Assembly (NCBI GenBank): GCA_020628375.1
Contig: JAHDFD010000004.1
Span: forward strand, 62,001 to 126,000
Origin: Chitinophagales bacterium
GTDB taxonomy: Bacteria > Bacteroidota > Bacteroidia > Chitinophagales > UBA2359
Direction: 5' to 3'
DNA: 64,000 nucleotides
Shown: piece by piece, positions 1 through 8,219 of the stretch
Layout of the letters: each line of letters opens with the position of its first letter
Numbering within the stretch: position 1 is the first letter of the stretch
Position numbers and translations under genes: made by a program
Notes under the pieces: generated by a model
Databases searched by the model: none
Told to the model about the DNA's origin: nothing
The model's input: only the letters and a program-made list of their open reading frames with translations

Positions 1-7
1 GAAATTT

Positions 8-787
8 ATGTTTAATGAAGGTAAACACCTAAAGGAATTGGAATCAAAGGGATTTGCTTTAGTTGAAGGAGTCTTCTCTTCTAAGTATATCACTCAATTA
101 CGAAAAGAAGTTTTTAAAGGTATTGAAAAAGAAAATGATTATCATAAGAGTACCGATTATCATACTTTTGGTGCAATCACATGTCCCCCTATCTATGGAG
201 GAAAATTTATAACTATTTTTTCAGATGTAAATTTCCTTGCTCCTTTTAATTCGATATTAGGTGATGAGTGTATTATTTACACAACTACAACTTCTTGTAT
301 TCCACCCAATAAAACAATCTCCACATGTCGTATCCATGTTGATTCACCTCGTGTTATTCCCTCTTATCACACTATGATTGCAGCTATGGTTTTACTTGAT
401 GACTTTACTTTAGAAAATGGAGCTACTGCGTTCTTACCTTTTTCACAAGAAGAATTGGAAAAACCATCTGACGAATATTTTTATAATAATGCTGAACGCC
501 TAATTGGAAAAGCAGGGGATGTTTGTTACTTTAATACAAGGGTCTGGCATGCTGGTATGCCAAACCATTCCAAACAATGGCGTTGTGCCTTCCTTGTGGC
601 GATGATCCGTCCCTGGATGAAACAACGAATAGACATACCAAGAGCTATGGAAAATGCTGGCATACTGGAAAAAGACATCGATCCAATAGCTGCTCAAAAA
701 TTAGGATTTTGGGCACAAGTTCCTGCTAATTACGATGAATTCTTTGCACCACCTGATAAAAGAAAATTCAAACAAAAAATCGTATAG
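8..787 (+). CDS. PhyH-family Fe(II)/2-oxoglutarate dioxygenase
   Basis: A 259-residue protein with the phytanoyl-CoA dioxygenase (PhyH) layout. The HxD iron ligands are H110 and D112 (RIHVDS). The distal His is H181 (VWHAG), followed by R192, the expected 2-oxoglutarate-binding Arg. The family hydroxylates small molecules using Fe(II), O2 and 2-oxoglutarate; the substrate cannot be read from sequence. It ends 15 bp before an amino-sugar aminotransferase gene, so a role in tailoring a surface or secondary-metabolite sugar is likely (inference). The ATG at 8 is used, but the frame is open to the window edge, so the true start may lie upstream and the gene could be partial. Confidence 0.85.
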   Translation: MFNEGKHLKELESKGFALVEGVFSSKYITQLRKEVFKGIEKENDYHKSTDYHTFGAITCPPIYGGKFITIFSDVNFLAPFNSILGDECIIYTTTTSCIPPNKTISTCRIHVDSPRVIPSYHTMIAAMVLLDDFTLENGATAFLPFSQEELEKPSDEYFYNNAERLIGKAGDVCYFNTRVWHAGMPNHSKQWRCAFLVAMIRPWMKQRIDIPRAMENAGILEKDIDPIAAQKLGFWAQVPANYDEFFAPPDKRKFKQKIV

Positions 788-802
788 CCCTACCTTTGAA
801 AG

Positions 803-1939
803 GTGAAGCGAATCTATTTCAATCATCCATACACAACCGGGAACGAAATTGGTAATGTTCAACAGGTTGTTAAGAATGGAAAATTCTCTGGAAACGGTGA
901 TTTTACCAAGGCTTGCGAACAGTTTTTCGAACAACGATACAATTTCCCTAAAACACTTATGCTCAGTTCTTGCACTGCTGCTCTGGAAATGTGTGCATTA
1001 TTAATCGACTTTCAGGCTGGTGATGAGATCATTATGCCATCTTATACCTTTGTTTCCTGTGCCAATGCTTTTGCCTTACGTGGTGCAAAGATCAAGTTCG
1101 TTGACTCTTGCTATGATAATCCCAACTATGACTATGAGCAATTAGAAAGTCTGATCACGCCCAAAACCAAAGCTATTCTTGTTATTCATTACGCAGGAAT
1201 AGCCAATGAAATTGAACGACTTCAGACCTTATGTAAGGATAAAAATATTTACCTTATCGAAGATGCTGCCCATGCCATTGATGCATTTTCTGAGAACAAA
1301 TCGCTTGGTAGCTTTGGCGACCTGTCCACTTTTTCGTTCCATGAGACTAAAAATATTCACTGTGGAGAAGGTGGATTATTGGTCATTAATAATCCTCAAT
1401 TTATCGAACTTGCCGAAATCATAAGAGAAAAGGGAACCAACAGAAATGCTTTCAATAAAGGAATAGTAGATAAATATACCTGGGTTCACTTGGGTTCCTC
1501 TTATGTCGCTTCAGAACTGAATGCAGCTTTTTTATTAGCGCAACTAACACAGTTAACTAGCATACAGGAAAGAAGAATTACTATATGGAAAAAGTATTAC
1601 GATTTACTCAAACCACTTGGTATTTCCAACAAAATTCAATTGGCTCCTGAAGCGCATTATGATAAAAGTAATGGACATATATTTTATCTTATTTGCAGCA
1701 ATATCGAGGAACGTGATGCTTTATTGAATCATCTTCGTAGTTTTAACATCAATGCGGTCTTTCATTATCAGGCACTTCATGCCTCTAACTTCTTTACCGA
1801 AACTTTAAAACAAGAAAGAAAAACTTTGGTTAATGCTGAAAAATTTACTGACTGCCTGATCCGTTTGCCGTTACATCTTTATTTAACCGACACAGATATA
1901 GAATTTATTTGTGGGAAAATCAATGAGTTTTTTATCTAA
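803..1939 (+). CDS. rffA: dTDP-4-amino-4,6-dideoxygalactose transaminase (DegT/DnrJ/EryC1 family)
   Basis: A 378-residue PLP-dependent sugar aminotransferase. It contains the DegT-family D154 (EDAAHA) that binds the pyridine nitrogen and the Schiff-base lysine K183 in SFHETKN. The N-terminal HPYTTGNE and KFSGNG segments are characteristic of the RffA/WecE subgroup, which converts dTDP-4-keto-6-deoxyglucose to dTDP-4-amino-4,6-dideoxygalactose for surface polysaccharide. The start is a GTG at 803; no in-frame ATG gives a complete N terminus. It follows the dioxygenase gene by 15 bp, suggesting co-transcription as the tail of a cell-surface sugar operon extending left of the window. Family assignment is secure; exact substrate is by homology. 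Confidence 0.88.
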   Translation: MKRIYFNHPYTTGNEIGNVQQVVKNGKFSGNGDFTKACEQFFEQRYNFPKTLMLSSCTAALEMCALLIDFQAGDEIIMPSYTFVSCANAFALRGAKIKFVDSCYDNPNYDYEQLESLITPKTKAILVIHYAGIANEIERLQTLCKDKNIYLIEDAAHAIDAFSENKSLGSFGDLSTFSFHETKNIHCGEGGLLVINNPQFIELAEIIREKGTNRNAFNKGIVDKYTWVHLGSSYVASELNAAFLLAQLTQLTSIQERRITIWKKYYDLLKPLGISNKIQLAPEAHYDKSNGHIFYLICSNIEERDALLNHLRSFNINAVFHYQALHASNFFTETLKQERKTLVNAEKFTDCLIRLPLHLYLTDTDIEFICGKINEFFI

Positions 1940-2248
1940 CCTATTTTTGAGTATGTTTAAATTTCTGGTAGTGGTTCATATTGAGTGATTTTTTTATTTT
2001 ACATCAATATTATTAGCTAATTTTTTTCAGAAAAAGATATTAGACGATAGACACTATACTTTCTAAATATGGTTTTTAATAAGCTTTTGAAACATTCTAA
2101 CATCTTTTGTCTAATTTCTAATGTCTTTTTTAATTTTTAAAATCACTCGTAAAGTAACACTACCAAATTTCTATCAACTGAAAACCAATGTTTTGTGGTC
2201 TGTGGTCTATTAACATTGATATTTACACAGCACAACTTAAATTCTTCT
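1940..2248. other. Intergenic region between convergent genes, phrase-like repeats
   Basis: 309 bp with no credible gene. It holds AT-rich, phrase-like sequence of the sort scattered between genes here, for example TGTGGTCTGTGGTCTATT near 2195. Related wording recurs near 8045-8110 and 16410-16485. No strong hairpin terminator is obvious. Confidence 0.5.
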
Positions 2249-3202
2249 TTAAGAATTCCTGATTACACGAATCTCCTCCCCTATTAACTTTTCCTCAATA
2301 TCCAACTTCGCCAAAAATGCTAGATGTTGCTCCGATTCGGGGAAACGGGGACGATGGTTGCGATCTCTGTTTACTTTTTCTATCCGTTCATTCAGTTTTA
2401 ACGTATCAGCATCGAAATATACTTGTCTGAATTTTCCCCAGATATAATCAACTGCCTGCCGATTCGGATGTAACATATCAGCTTTATAGAACCGATAATC
2501 CCGTAAATCGTCCATTACCAATTCATAAGCCGGAAAGTAATTAATCCAATCGAATGTATTACACAGTTCATGAACTGCCAAAATCAAATTGGCTTTACTT
2601 AACTGATTTTCTACAACTCCATCTTTCCAATGCCTAATAGGACTGATCGTGAAAATGATTTTTAAATTAGGGTTTTGTTCTTTTAGTGTCTGAAGGATTT
2701 TGTTAAATTCATCGACTATTTGTGAATGGTTGATCAATTCTTTTGTAAATGCTTTATTTGGATATTGATGGCAGTTTGTAACGATCATATCCTTTTCTTT
2801 TAACCGATAAGCGTAAGCTGTACCCAAAGTAAGTATCAGATAATTCGTTTGTTTTAAATAATCAGAAGCTAAGGTTAAATTACGCTGAATTTTATCTAAA
2901 AGTTCCTTTTTGGTTTTACTCGAAAAGGAACTATGGTGTTGCCAGCTATGCCACAAATTATTATGCTCAAAAACAGAGCTTTCATCACAAGAAGTTACCT
3001 TATTCAATAACTTCAATTGCTTTATTAAAGATATAGGATTAAAAACGATTCCAAAAGGATTGATGCTCGTGTCAAATCTATGTTCTGATAGTTTATTTCC
3101 AATATTATCTGAAAAACAAGAACCCATCAGCAAAATATTATCTGAATAAGCAATATCAAATTCAGATTTTGGGATTTTTATCGTTGTTCTGAATTGACTC
3201 AT
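2249..3202 (-). CDS. GSCFA domain-containing protein
   Basis: A 317-residue protein with the signature GSCFSDNIG near residues 27-35 that names the GSCFA family (PF08885). The family is related to SGNH/GDSL esterases: the Ser in GSCFS would be the nucleophile, and HPN near residue 240 (DMLHPNRQAV) supplies the matching block. Its substrate is unknown. There is no signal peptide, so it is probably cytoplasmic. Its ATG overlaps the stop of the upstream DUF1835 gene by 4 nt, and it is the last gene of a four-gene leftward operon headed by a WYL regulator. Family recognition is firm; biochemical function is not known. Confidence 0.85.
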   Translation of the reverse strand: MSQFRTTIKIPKSEFDIAYSDNILLMGSCFSDNIGNKLSEHRFDTSINPFGIVFNPISLIKQLKLLNKVTSCDESSVFEHNNLWHSWQHHSSFSSKTKKELLDKIQRNLTLASDYLKQTNYLILTLGTAYAYRLKEKDMIVTNCHQYPNKAFTKELINHSQIVDEFNKILQTLKEQNPNLKIIFTISPIRHWKDGVVENQLSKANLILAVHELCNTFDWINYFPAYELVMDDLRDYRFYKADMLHPNRQAVDYIWGKFRQVYFDADTLKLNERIEKVNRDRNHRPRFPESEQHLAFLAKLDIEEKLIGEEIRVIRNS

Positions 3203-3930
3203 AGATTTCCTGCCTTTATTTCATCATAAAGGTATTTGACTTGTGAGTCTCCCATTCCAAGCATATCTAAAAATTTACTGAATTGCTGGAATACAAAACC
3301 AAAATCATCTTTCTCTTTCATCATTCCTTTAATAAATTGAATGTGCTTTCCTTCTCTTAGAATTTGTAATGAATGAATAGAAAGATCAACAAAGTAGATA
3401 TTCTGTTTTTCTAGTTTGCAAAGATGGTCTTTGATCAGTTGATCATTCTTTGTTTTAAAGTAATTCCATATTCTCGCCATTACCTTAAATGACTTTTCTT
3501 TTATAACGATCTTCATCATGTTCAAGTTGATCAGATCTTCCTGACCTATATCGGCATAACTGTACTGACTTCCATAAGGGAACACCCAATTTAATTGATA
3601 ACTTTTGTTGTTCTCTTTTAATAGGTGTATAACAAACCACATATTTATCTGACAAAACAGGTCTTGTTCAAACCATAAATTAACTTCAGCCCCTTCAGGA
3701 ATATTCATTATTTTCTCGAATTCCGGCAAAACATGGTCATAGTATCGTTGTTTATCTTCTTCATACCTTTCAGCAATAAAGTTAGCTCTGTTTTCGAAAA
3801 ACTCTTCCAGTGTATTTCCCGAAACATCTCCGTCTATCAAACACTCTCGCATAACGATCCTTTCGCCTTCTATTTCTTCCGGAAATCGTTCTAATAAAGC
3901 ATCGCCATTCAATATATGATAGATCAACAT
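3199..3930 (-). CDS. DUF1835 domain-containing protein
   Basis: A 243-residue protein with the DUF1835 (PF08874) N terminus: HILNGDAL near residue 5, a MRECLIDGD block, and LWFEQDLFCQ near residue 105. DUF1835 proteins have no established function; the conserved acidic and Asn residues suggest a nucleotide- or sugar-binding fold (inference). It overlaps the upstream AlkD-like gene by 7 nt and the downstream GSCFA gene by 4 nt, so translation is probably coupled. No signal peptide or membrane segment is visible. Confidence 0.82.
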   Translation of the reverse strand: MLIYHILNGDALLERFPEEIEGERIVMRECLIDGDVSGNTLEEFFENRANFIAERYEEDKQRYYDHVLPEFEKIMNIPEGAEVNLWFEQDLFCQINMWFVIHLLKENNKSYQLNWVFPYGSQYSYADIGQEDLINLNMMKIVIKEKSFKVMARIWNYFKTKNDQLIKDHLCKLEKQNIYFVDLSIHSLQILREGKHIQFIKGMMKEKDDFGFVFQQFSKFLDMLGMGDSQVKYLYDEIKAGNL

Positions 3931-4631
3931 CTTGCCTTTTTACGTTTTTTACCGATCGAACCTCTGTCTTTCATTTTCTGTATATAATCATTCGCGACGG
4001 GTACTTTACAGGCAGTTTTTCCCATATTCACCTCCACTTTGCCAATTCTTTTAGCAGTTTCCTGCGCCAGATCACTTAGTTCAGGCACATAAGTACCTAC
4101 TGCAATAACAAAGTTGTTCATAGCAAAACGCACCCGATTCTCAACCTGATGGATTTCTTTTTCAATTTGCATCAGTCTTTTTTTCAACGCATTCTTATCA
4201 ATATTTTCGTCGGCTTCCAACGATAAATAGCATCCATAACTCGCCCAACCAGCAGCAGCAATATGTTCTTCCTTAGCCTCGATCCATTGAGGTGCCAATG
4301 TTAGTGCATGCCCACTATCAGCCGCTAATTGCGATAAGATATATTCGCTCACAAAATACCATTCTGCTGCTTTTACCCATTCATTCAATTCTTCAGCACT
4401 CACCTTCTTCTTATCGGCGATCATACATGCCAGGTACATGGCATCTATATTATTGCTCGCGTAAAGCTTTTGCGCCAATTCATGATCCGTTTTTGTTTTT
4501 TTCTGAATTTTCTTCATATCACCCACTTTAACACCAAACATATCCATATTCGACCCGTGGTTGCTGTAAATTTTACGTGTTTGTTCCGAGCCATAATTTT
4601 CAAGCTCCTGCATTACTTCTTCAAAAGTCAT
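3924..4631 (-). CDS. AlkD-like DNA alkylation repair protein
   Basis: A 235-residue all-helical HEAT-like protein matching the AlkD/AlkC family (PF08713). Conserved pieces are FGVKVGDMKKI near residue 32, the WYFVSEYIL helix and the AGWASYGCYL helix near residue 130. Characterised AlkD enzymes excise cationic 3-methyladenine and 7-methylguanine without base flipping. The C terminus is very basic (GSIGKKRKKARC). It lies 10 bp after the WYL regulator gene and overlaps DUF1835 by 7 nt. Members in Bacteroidota are often annotated only as DNA alkylation repair protein, and glycosylase activity here is inferred. Confidence 0.82.
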   Translation of the reverse strand: MTFEEVMQELENYGSEQTRKIYSNHGSNMDMFGVKVGDMKKIQKKTKTDHELAQKLYASNNIDAMYLACMIADKKKVSAEELNEWVKAAEWYFVSEYILSQLAADSGHALTLAPQWIEAKEEHIAAAGWASYGCYLSLEADENIDKNALKKRLMQIEKEIHQVENRVRFAMNNFVIAVGTYVPELSDLAQETAKRIGKVEVNMGKTACKVPVANDYIQKMKDRGSIGKKRKKARC

Positions 4632-4641
4632 TACTTATTAT

Positions 4642-5667
4642 TTAATTCTCTGAATTTGGTTCATAAATAGCTGCCGCTTTATTCAATTTATAGCGAATTT
4701 TTTTCCGTAATCGGAGTGGTGCTAAAACTTCGGCACACTCTCCATATCCTAAAATTAAGCGTTCCAACTCAAAGTTAATCTTTACTTTTAAACTGAATAT
4801 CACTCCATCTTCTTCCTTTTCTAAAATTTCCTGCGAAGCATGTATTGGTTTCGTTATCGTATATGGAGCATTGGCATTATCTAATTTAATGATCACTTGT
4901 TCAGGCAACATTCCTTCCATTGCCGTAACACCAATAATATCCTTATAATAGTTATTCGCATCAAAATCTTCCCGTTCTCTGAATTTACCTTTCTCTGAAA
5001 CTTGCAAACTTACGATTCTATCTAAAGCAAGCGTCATATAATCGCTTTGCTCGTTTTTGCTCCCCAACATAAACCATCTGTTATTGAATTCTTTGAGCAA
5101 ATAGGTATGAAATTGAAAAAAGGAAGAACGATGTGCTTTAAAGGAACGATATTCAACCTTCAATACTTTCTTATTCAGAATAGCTTTATAAACCTTGTCT
5201 AAATATTCCAAACCTTTTAAATTCGGATTGGTCTCGAAATCTATGATCGGTCGATTTTTTGTTTTGGCTGAATGAATATGGTCTTCTAATTTCTGAACCA
5301 TACCGCCCAATTCTTTGAAATGAGAAAAACCCTGAAATTGTTTAAGGAACTCAACTGCTTCCGATAGTTTTCCCAAATCCTGATCGGTTAGTGGAATATT
5401 GGTAATACTGTAATTAGGGTCTTCATAAGTATAAAACTTCCTGTCAACAACAACGATCGGAGCATTATACCCTAGTTTGTCCGATCGCATCATTTGTATG
5501 TCCGATTGAACTGTTCGTTTCGATATTCCATTATCTATACCTTCATATTCATAAAGGGCATCGGAAACTGCCTCGATCAGCGCATTGAGCGTCCATTGTC
5601 TATAACGATTCTGTAAACACTGATCTATTGTTTTATAGCGAATTAGCGCATTTCTATTAGTTGGCAT
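4642..5667 (-). CDS. WYL domain-containing transcriptional regulator
   Basis: A 341-residue YafY-like regulator. The N-terminal ~60 residues form a helix-turn-helix type DNA-binding domain (SKRTVQSDIQMMR). A WYL domain (about residues 160-240) has VEYRSF and NNRWFMLGSK, where WFM replaces the literal WYL tripeptide. A WCX-like C-terminal domain follows. WYL regulators are known to sense nucleic acids or damage and often control repair or phage-defence genes. This gene heads the leftward operon with the AlkD-like protein and is divergent from the RNA repair pair across 162 bp, so it is a good candidate regulator of both (inference). Confidence 0.88.
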   Translation of the reverse strand: MPTNRNALIRYKTIDQCLQNRYRQWTLNALIEAVSDALYEYEGIDNGISKRTVQSDIQMMRSDKLGYNAPIVVVDRKFYTYEDPNYSITNIPLTDQDLGKLSEAVEFLKQFQGFSHFKELGGMVQKLEDHIHSAKTKNRPIIDFETNPNLKGLEYLDKVYKAILNKKVLKVEYRSFKAHRSSFFQFHTYLLKEFNNRWFMLGSKNEQSDYMTLALDRIVSLQVSEKGKFREREDFDANNYYKDIIGVTAMEGMLPEQVIIKLDNANAPYTITKPIHASQEILEKEEDGVIFSLKVKINFELERLILGYGECAEVLAPLRLRKKIRYKLNKAAAIYEPNSEN

Positions 5668-5695
5668 AAAAAAAATTGAAAAAAAAGGAACTACG

Positions 5696-5723
5696 CAAAT
5701 ATACTGCGCATTATAGTCTCAAC
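5696..5723 (-). promoter_or_regulatory. Putative Bacteroidota promoter for the WYL operon
   Basis: On the minus strand a TTG (5722-5720) is followed 16 nt later by TATATTTG (5703-5696), fitting the Bacteroidota TTG-N17-23-TANNTTTG pattern with spacing one short. It ends 28 nt before the WYL start codon. On the plus strand CAACTTTG at 5719-5726 is a one-mismatch -7 box that could serve the RNA ligase. Confidence 0.5.
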
Positions 5724-5739
5724 TTTGTATTATTATAAT

Positions 5740-5814
5740 TGATGATTGATTAATGATAAATTATAAATGATGAATGATGACAACCATCAACCATCAATTA
5801 TCAACTATCAACCA
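5740..5814. repeat. Low-complexity phrase repeat in the divergent promoter region
   Basis: Runs of TGATGATTGATTAATGAT followed by CAACCATCAACCATCAATT form an imperfect inverted, quasi-tandem repeat just upstream of the RNA ligase start. Similar wording is common between genes in Bacteroidota. It could fold in the 5' UTR or simply be neutral filler. Confidence 0.5.
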
Positions 5815-5829
5815 TAAAAAGAAACGCTT

Positions 5830-6861
5830 ATGTTCAATAATTCTTTATTCAACGAAATGATCGAAAAGGGCTATGTGATTCATCAGAAGCATGCAGAGGC
5901 TGAATTGTTTATTTATAACTATTCAGCTAAGACACAATATGATCGCGAATGGAATGAGGTAACTAAAGCTTGTCGTGGTTTAATATTAGATAGCGATGGA
6001 GTACCAGTTGCCCGACCATTTCCAAAGTTTTTTAATTTAGGAGAATTTGAAGATCAGCCAATTCCAGCTGAGCCATTTGAAGTATATGAAAAAATGGATG
6101 GTTCTCTTGGAATCAGTTATTGGCTGAATGGAAATTTAAAAATAGCGACACGCGGTTCTTTTGCTTCAGAACAAGCGATTAAAGCTATGGAAATGATGCA
6201 AACAACTTATAAAGAGGCAGCTAAAAAAATGAATCCGGCATATACCTATTTATTCGAAATCATTTATCCGGCTAATAGAATAGTGGTAGATTATGGAACT
6301 GAAGAAAAGTTAGTCTTACTGGCAGTTATTGAAACCTTAACCGGAAAGGAACAAGCCTTGGAAGACATTGGATTTCCTGTTGTAAAATGCTACGATGGTT
6401 TGAAAGACATTCATACTTTAAAACAACTGGAAGAACCCAACCGTGAAGGTTTTGTGATCAAGTTTGAAAGTGGTTATAGAATAAAAGTAAAATTTGAAGA
6501 ATATGTACGTATTCACAAAATTATTGCAGAAGTTTCGAGTATTAGTATCTGGGAATATCTAAGCACAGAACAGCCAATGGATGAAATTCTGGAACAGGTT
6601 CCCGATGAATTCTACGATTGGGTAAAAGCAAAAAAAGCTACATTAGAAGCTGCTTATCTGGAAATTGAAAACACAGCTAAAAAAGAATTCAAAGAACTGG
6701 AAAACAGAAAAGCGACTGCTTTATATTTCATGAATGAATGTACTTATCCTAAGGTGTTATTTTCTATGTTAGATAAAAGAGATTACAGTAAAATAATCTG
6801 GAAAATGATCCGTCCGGTACATGAACGTCCTTTCAGAGGTGGCTTTGTGGATGATGAGTGA
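5830..6861 (+). CDS. T4 Rnl1-type ATP-dependent RNA ligase
   Basis: A 343-residue nucleotidyltransferase. The active-site lysine K88 lies in EKMDGSLG (motif I, KxDG). CRG at residues 48-50, RPFPKFFNLGE (62-72), RGSFASEQA (108-116), LFEIIYPANR (motif III, 141-150), EGFVIK (motif IV, 206-211) and IKVKF (motif V, 218-222) follow in the order seen in phage T4 RNA ligase 1. A helical C-terminal domain completes the protein; T4 Rnl1 is 374 residues. Such ligases join 3'-OH and 5'-phosphate RNA ends, as in repair of cleaved tRNA anticodon loops. A T4-Pnkp-like end-healing enzyme follows, giving a complete heal-and-seal pair. Confidence 0.9.
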   Translation: MFNNSLFNEMIEKGYVIHQKHAEAELFIYNYSAKTQYDREWNEVTKACRGLILDSDGVPVARPFPKFFNLGEFEDQPIPAEPFEVYEKMDGSLGISYWLNGNLKIATRGSFASEQAIKAMEMMQTTYKEAAKKMNPAYTYLFEIIYPANRIVVDYGTEEKLVLLAVIETLTGKEQALEDIGFPVVKCYDGLKDIHTLKQLEEPNREGFVIKFESGYRIKVKFEEYVRIHKIIAEVSSISIWEYLSTEQPMDEILEQVPDEFYDWVKAKKATLEAAYLEIENTAKKEFKELENRKATALYFMNECTYPKVLFSMLDKRDYSKIIWKMIRPVHERPFRGGFVDDE

Positions 6862-6972
6862 TGGATGATGAGTGATGGGTGATGAGTGATGAGTGATGAA
6901 GCAGGGTTGCTGAGCGCAGCCGAAGTAAGGTTGCTGAGCACAGCCGAAGTAAGGTTGCTGAGCGCAGCCGAA
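6850..6972. repeat. Short tandem repeats, including three 24-bp hairpin units
   Basis: From 6850 the sequence is built of GATGAGTGAT-like words that run through the RNA ligase stop codon. Then three 24-bp units start at 6905, 6929 and 6953, each with the core GGTTGCTGAGCGCAGCCGAA (the second has A for G once). Each unit can fold a 6-bp stem (GGTTGC/GCAGCC). Related CTGAGC-x3-GYCGAAG cores occur at 16568-16625 and 19833-19892, so this is a dispersed REP-like family. Confidence 0.75.
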
Positions 6973-6994
6973 ACATGAATACAAAATTAAGAAA

Positions 6995-7879
6995 ATGCAA
7001 AAAATAATCATATTAAAAGGAATACCGGCTTCTGGAAAATCGACTTATGCGAAGCAATTGGTAAAAGAAAATCCGGAAAAGTACAAGCGTGTAAATCGTG
7101 ATGATCTGAGATGGATGCTGGATCAGTATCATTTTTCTAAAGGAAATGAAAAGTTTGTCAAAAAATTACGTGATATAATTATCATGGAAGCTTTAACAGC
7201 TGGTAAAGATGTTATTGTTGATGATACCAATATTGCCAGCAGACACGAACGCCGTATCACCGATATTTCAAAAGAATACACTAAGAAAACCGGAAATAAG
7301 GTAGAAATAGAAGTGAAAGAATTTGAGATAGAATTGGAAGAGGCGATTCGTAGAGATGCCAAACGCGCAAAACCAGTTGGGAGAAATGCTATTACTCAGA
7401 TGCACGAGAAACTAAGTGGTAAAAAACCTGATCGTGGACCTAATTATACTGAGCAAAATAAAGATCTGCCTCCGGCAATAATTTGTGATCTTGATGGTAC
7501 CTTGGCAATTATCAATCATCGAAATCCATTCGATGCTTCAAATTGTATTAAAGACGAACTGAATGAGCCGATCGCAGAAATTGTTAAAACTTACCACGCA
7601 AAAGGATGTGCAATTTTATTGCTTTCCGGACGAACGGATAATTATAAAGAACAAACTATCGCGTGGCTGGAAAAACATCAGATTCCTTATGACAAATTGA
7701 TGATGCGTCGTGCTAACGATTTCAGAAAAGATTCGATCATAAAAAAAGAAATCGTCGATAATCAAATTCTGAATAAGTATTTCGTTCGCTTTGTTCTCGA
7801 TGACAGAAATCAGGTTGTAGATATGTGGCGACACGAAATAGGCTTTGCCTGTTTACAGGTGAATTATGGTAATTTTTAA
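6995..7879 (+). CDS. T4-Pnkp-like polynucleotide 5'-kinase/3'-phosphatase
   Basis: A 294-residue two-domain enzyme with the same order and nearly the same length as phage T4 polynucleotide kinase (301 residues). The kinase domain has a P-loop GIPASGKST (9-17), NRDD with the general-base Asp at 36, and DDTNIASRHER (76-86). The HAD phosphatase domain has CDLDGTL with D165 and D167, LLLSGR, RKDSIIKKEI and FVLDDRNQVVDMWR, and ends in VNYGNF much like T4. It removes 3'-phosphate or 2',3'-cyclic phosphate and phosphorylates 5'-OH ends, preparing RNA for the adjacent ligase. Its start is 133 bp after the ligase stop, across a repeat cluster, so co-transcription is likely but not certain. Confidence 0.92.
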   Translation: MQKIIILKGIPASGKSTYAKQLVKENPEKYKRVNRDDLRWMLDQYHFSKGNEKFVKKLRDIIIMEALTAGKDVIVDDTNIASRHERRITDISKEYTKKTGNKVEIEVKEFEIELEEAIRRDAKRAKPVGRNAITQMHEKLSGKKPDRGPNYTEQNKDLPPAIICDLDGTLAIINHRNPFDASNCIKDELNEPIAEIVKTYHAKGCAILLLSGRTDNYKEQTIAWLEKHQIPYDKLMMRRANDFRKDSIIKKEIVDNQILNKYFVRFVLDDRNQVVDMWRHEIGFACLQVNYGNF

Positions 7880-7893
7880 ATTCAGGAATTATA

Positions 7894-7940
7894 AAACTTC
7901 ACCTACTGCTCAATAAAGAGTGGTAGGTGAGTTTGTTTTG
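7894..7940 (+). terminator. Rho-independent terminator of the RNA repair operon
   Basis: A long stem: AAACT, a bulged T, then CACCTAC and TGCTC (7894-7911) pair with GAGTG, GTAGGTG and AGTTT (7918-7934) across an AATAAA loop, with two wobble pairs. TGTTTTG follows. It begins 15 bp after the kinase stop codon. Confidence 0.8.
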
Positions 7941-8147
7941 ATAGTGAATATTCGAGACTGAAAACCATAGCATGATTTTTCATAAGTAATTCAAATTGTG
8001 ATGTATAATGACATTTTGTACATAGACGACTGTTTAACAGACCAAAGACCACAAAACCTTACCCTTCACGATTATAATGTTTTTTTTGTGGACAGTGGAC
8101 TATGTGCTGTTGACAGTTGAGATTTATCGCAACTTAGGTTAAGTAAA

Positions 8148-8155
8148 TAAATTTG
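8148..8155 (+). promoter_or_regulatory. Putative -7 box (TAAATTTG) for the lipoprotein hydrolase
   Basis: A perfect TANNTTTG match 64 bp before the chosen ATG at 8220. No convincing TTG lies at the expected upstream spacing, so this is suggestive only. Confidence 0.35.
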
Positions 8156-8219
8156 TTATGAAATTCAAAAAAGAAAATACACAGCACCACTTTAAAATTT
8201 CTGCTTATTAATTTTGATT

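Larger units (their letters stand above)
7880..8219. other. Intergenic region after the RNA repair genes
   Basis: 340 bp without a gene. It contains a terminator hairpin (7894-7940), phrase-like repeats around 8035-8120 (GACCAAAGACCACAAAA and GTGGACAGTGGACTATG), and a TAAATTTG -7 box at 8148-8155. Nothing else is recognisable. Confidence 0.5.

Noticed and set aside
1206-1424. Short frame inside the aminotransferase gene
   Set aside because: It is an alternate frame of a complete PLP enzyme, with no evidence of overlap coding.
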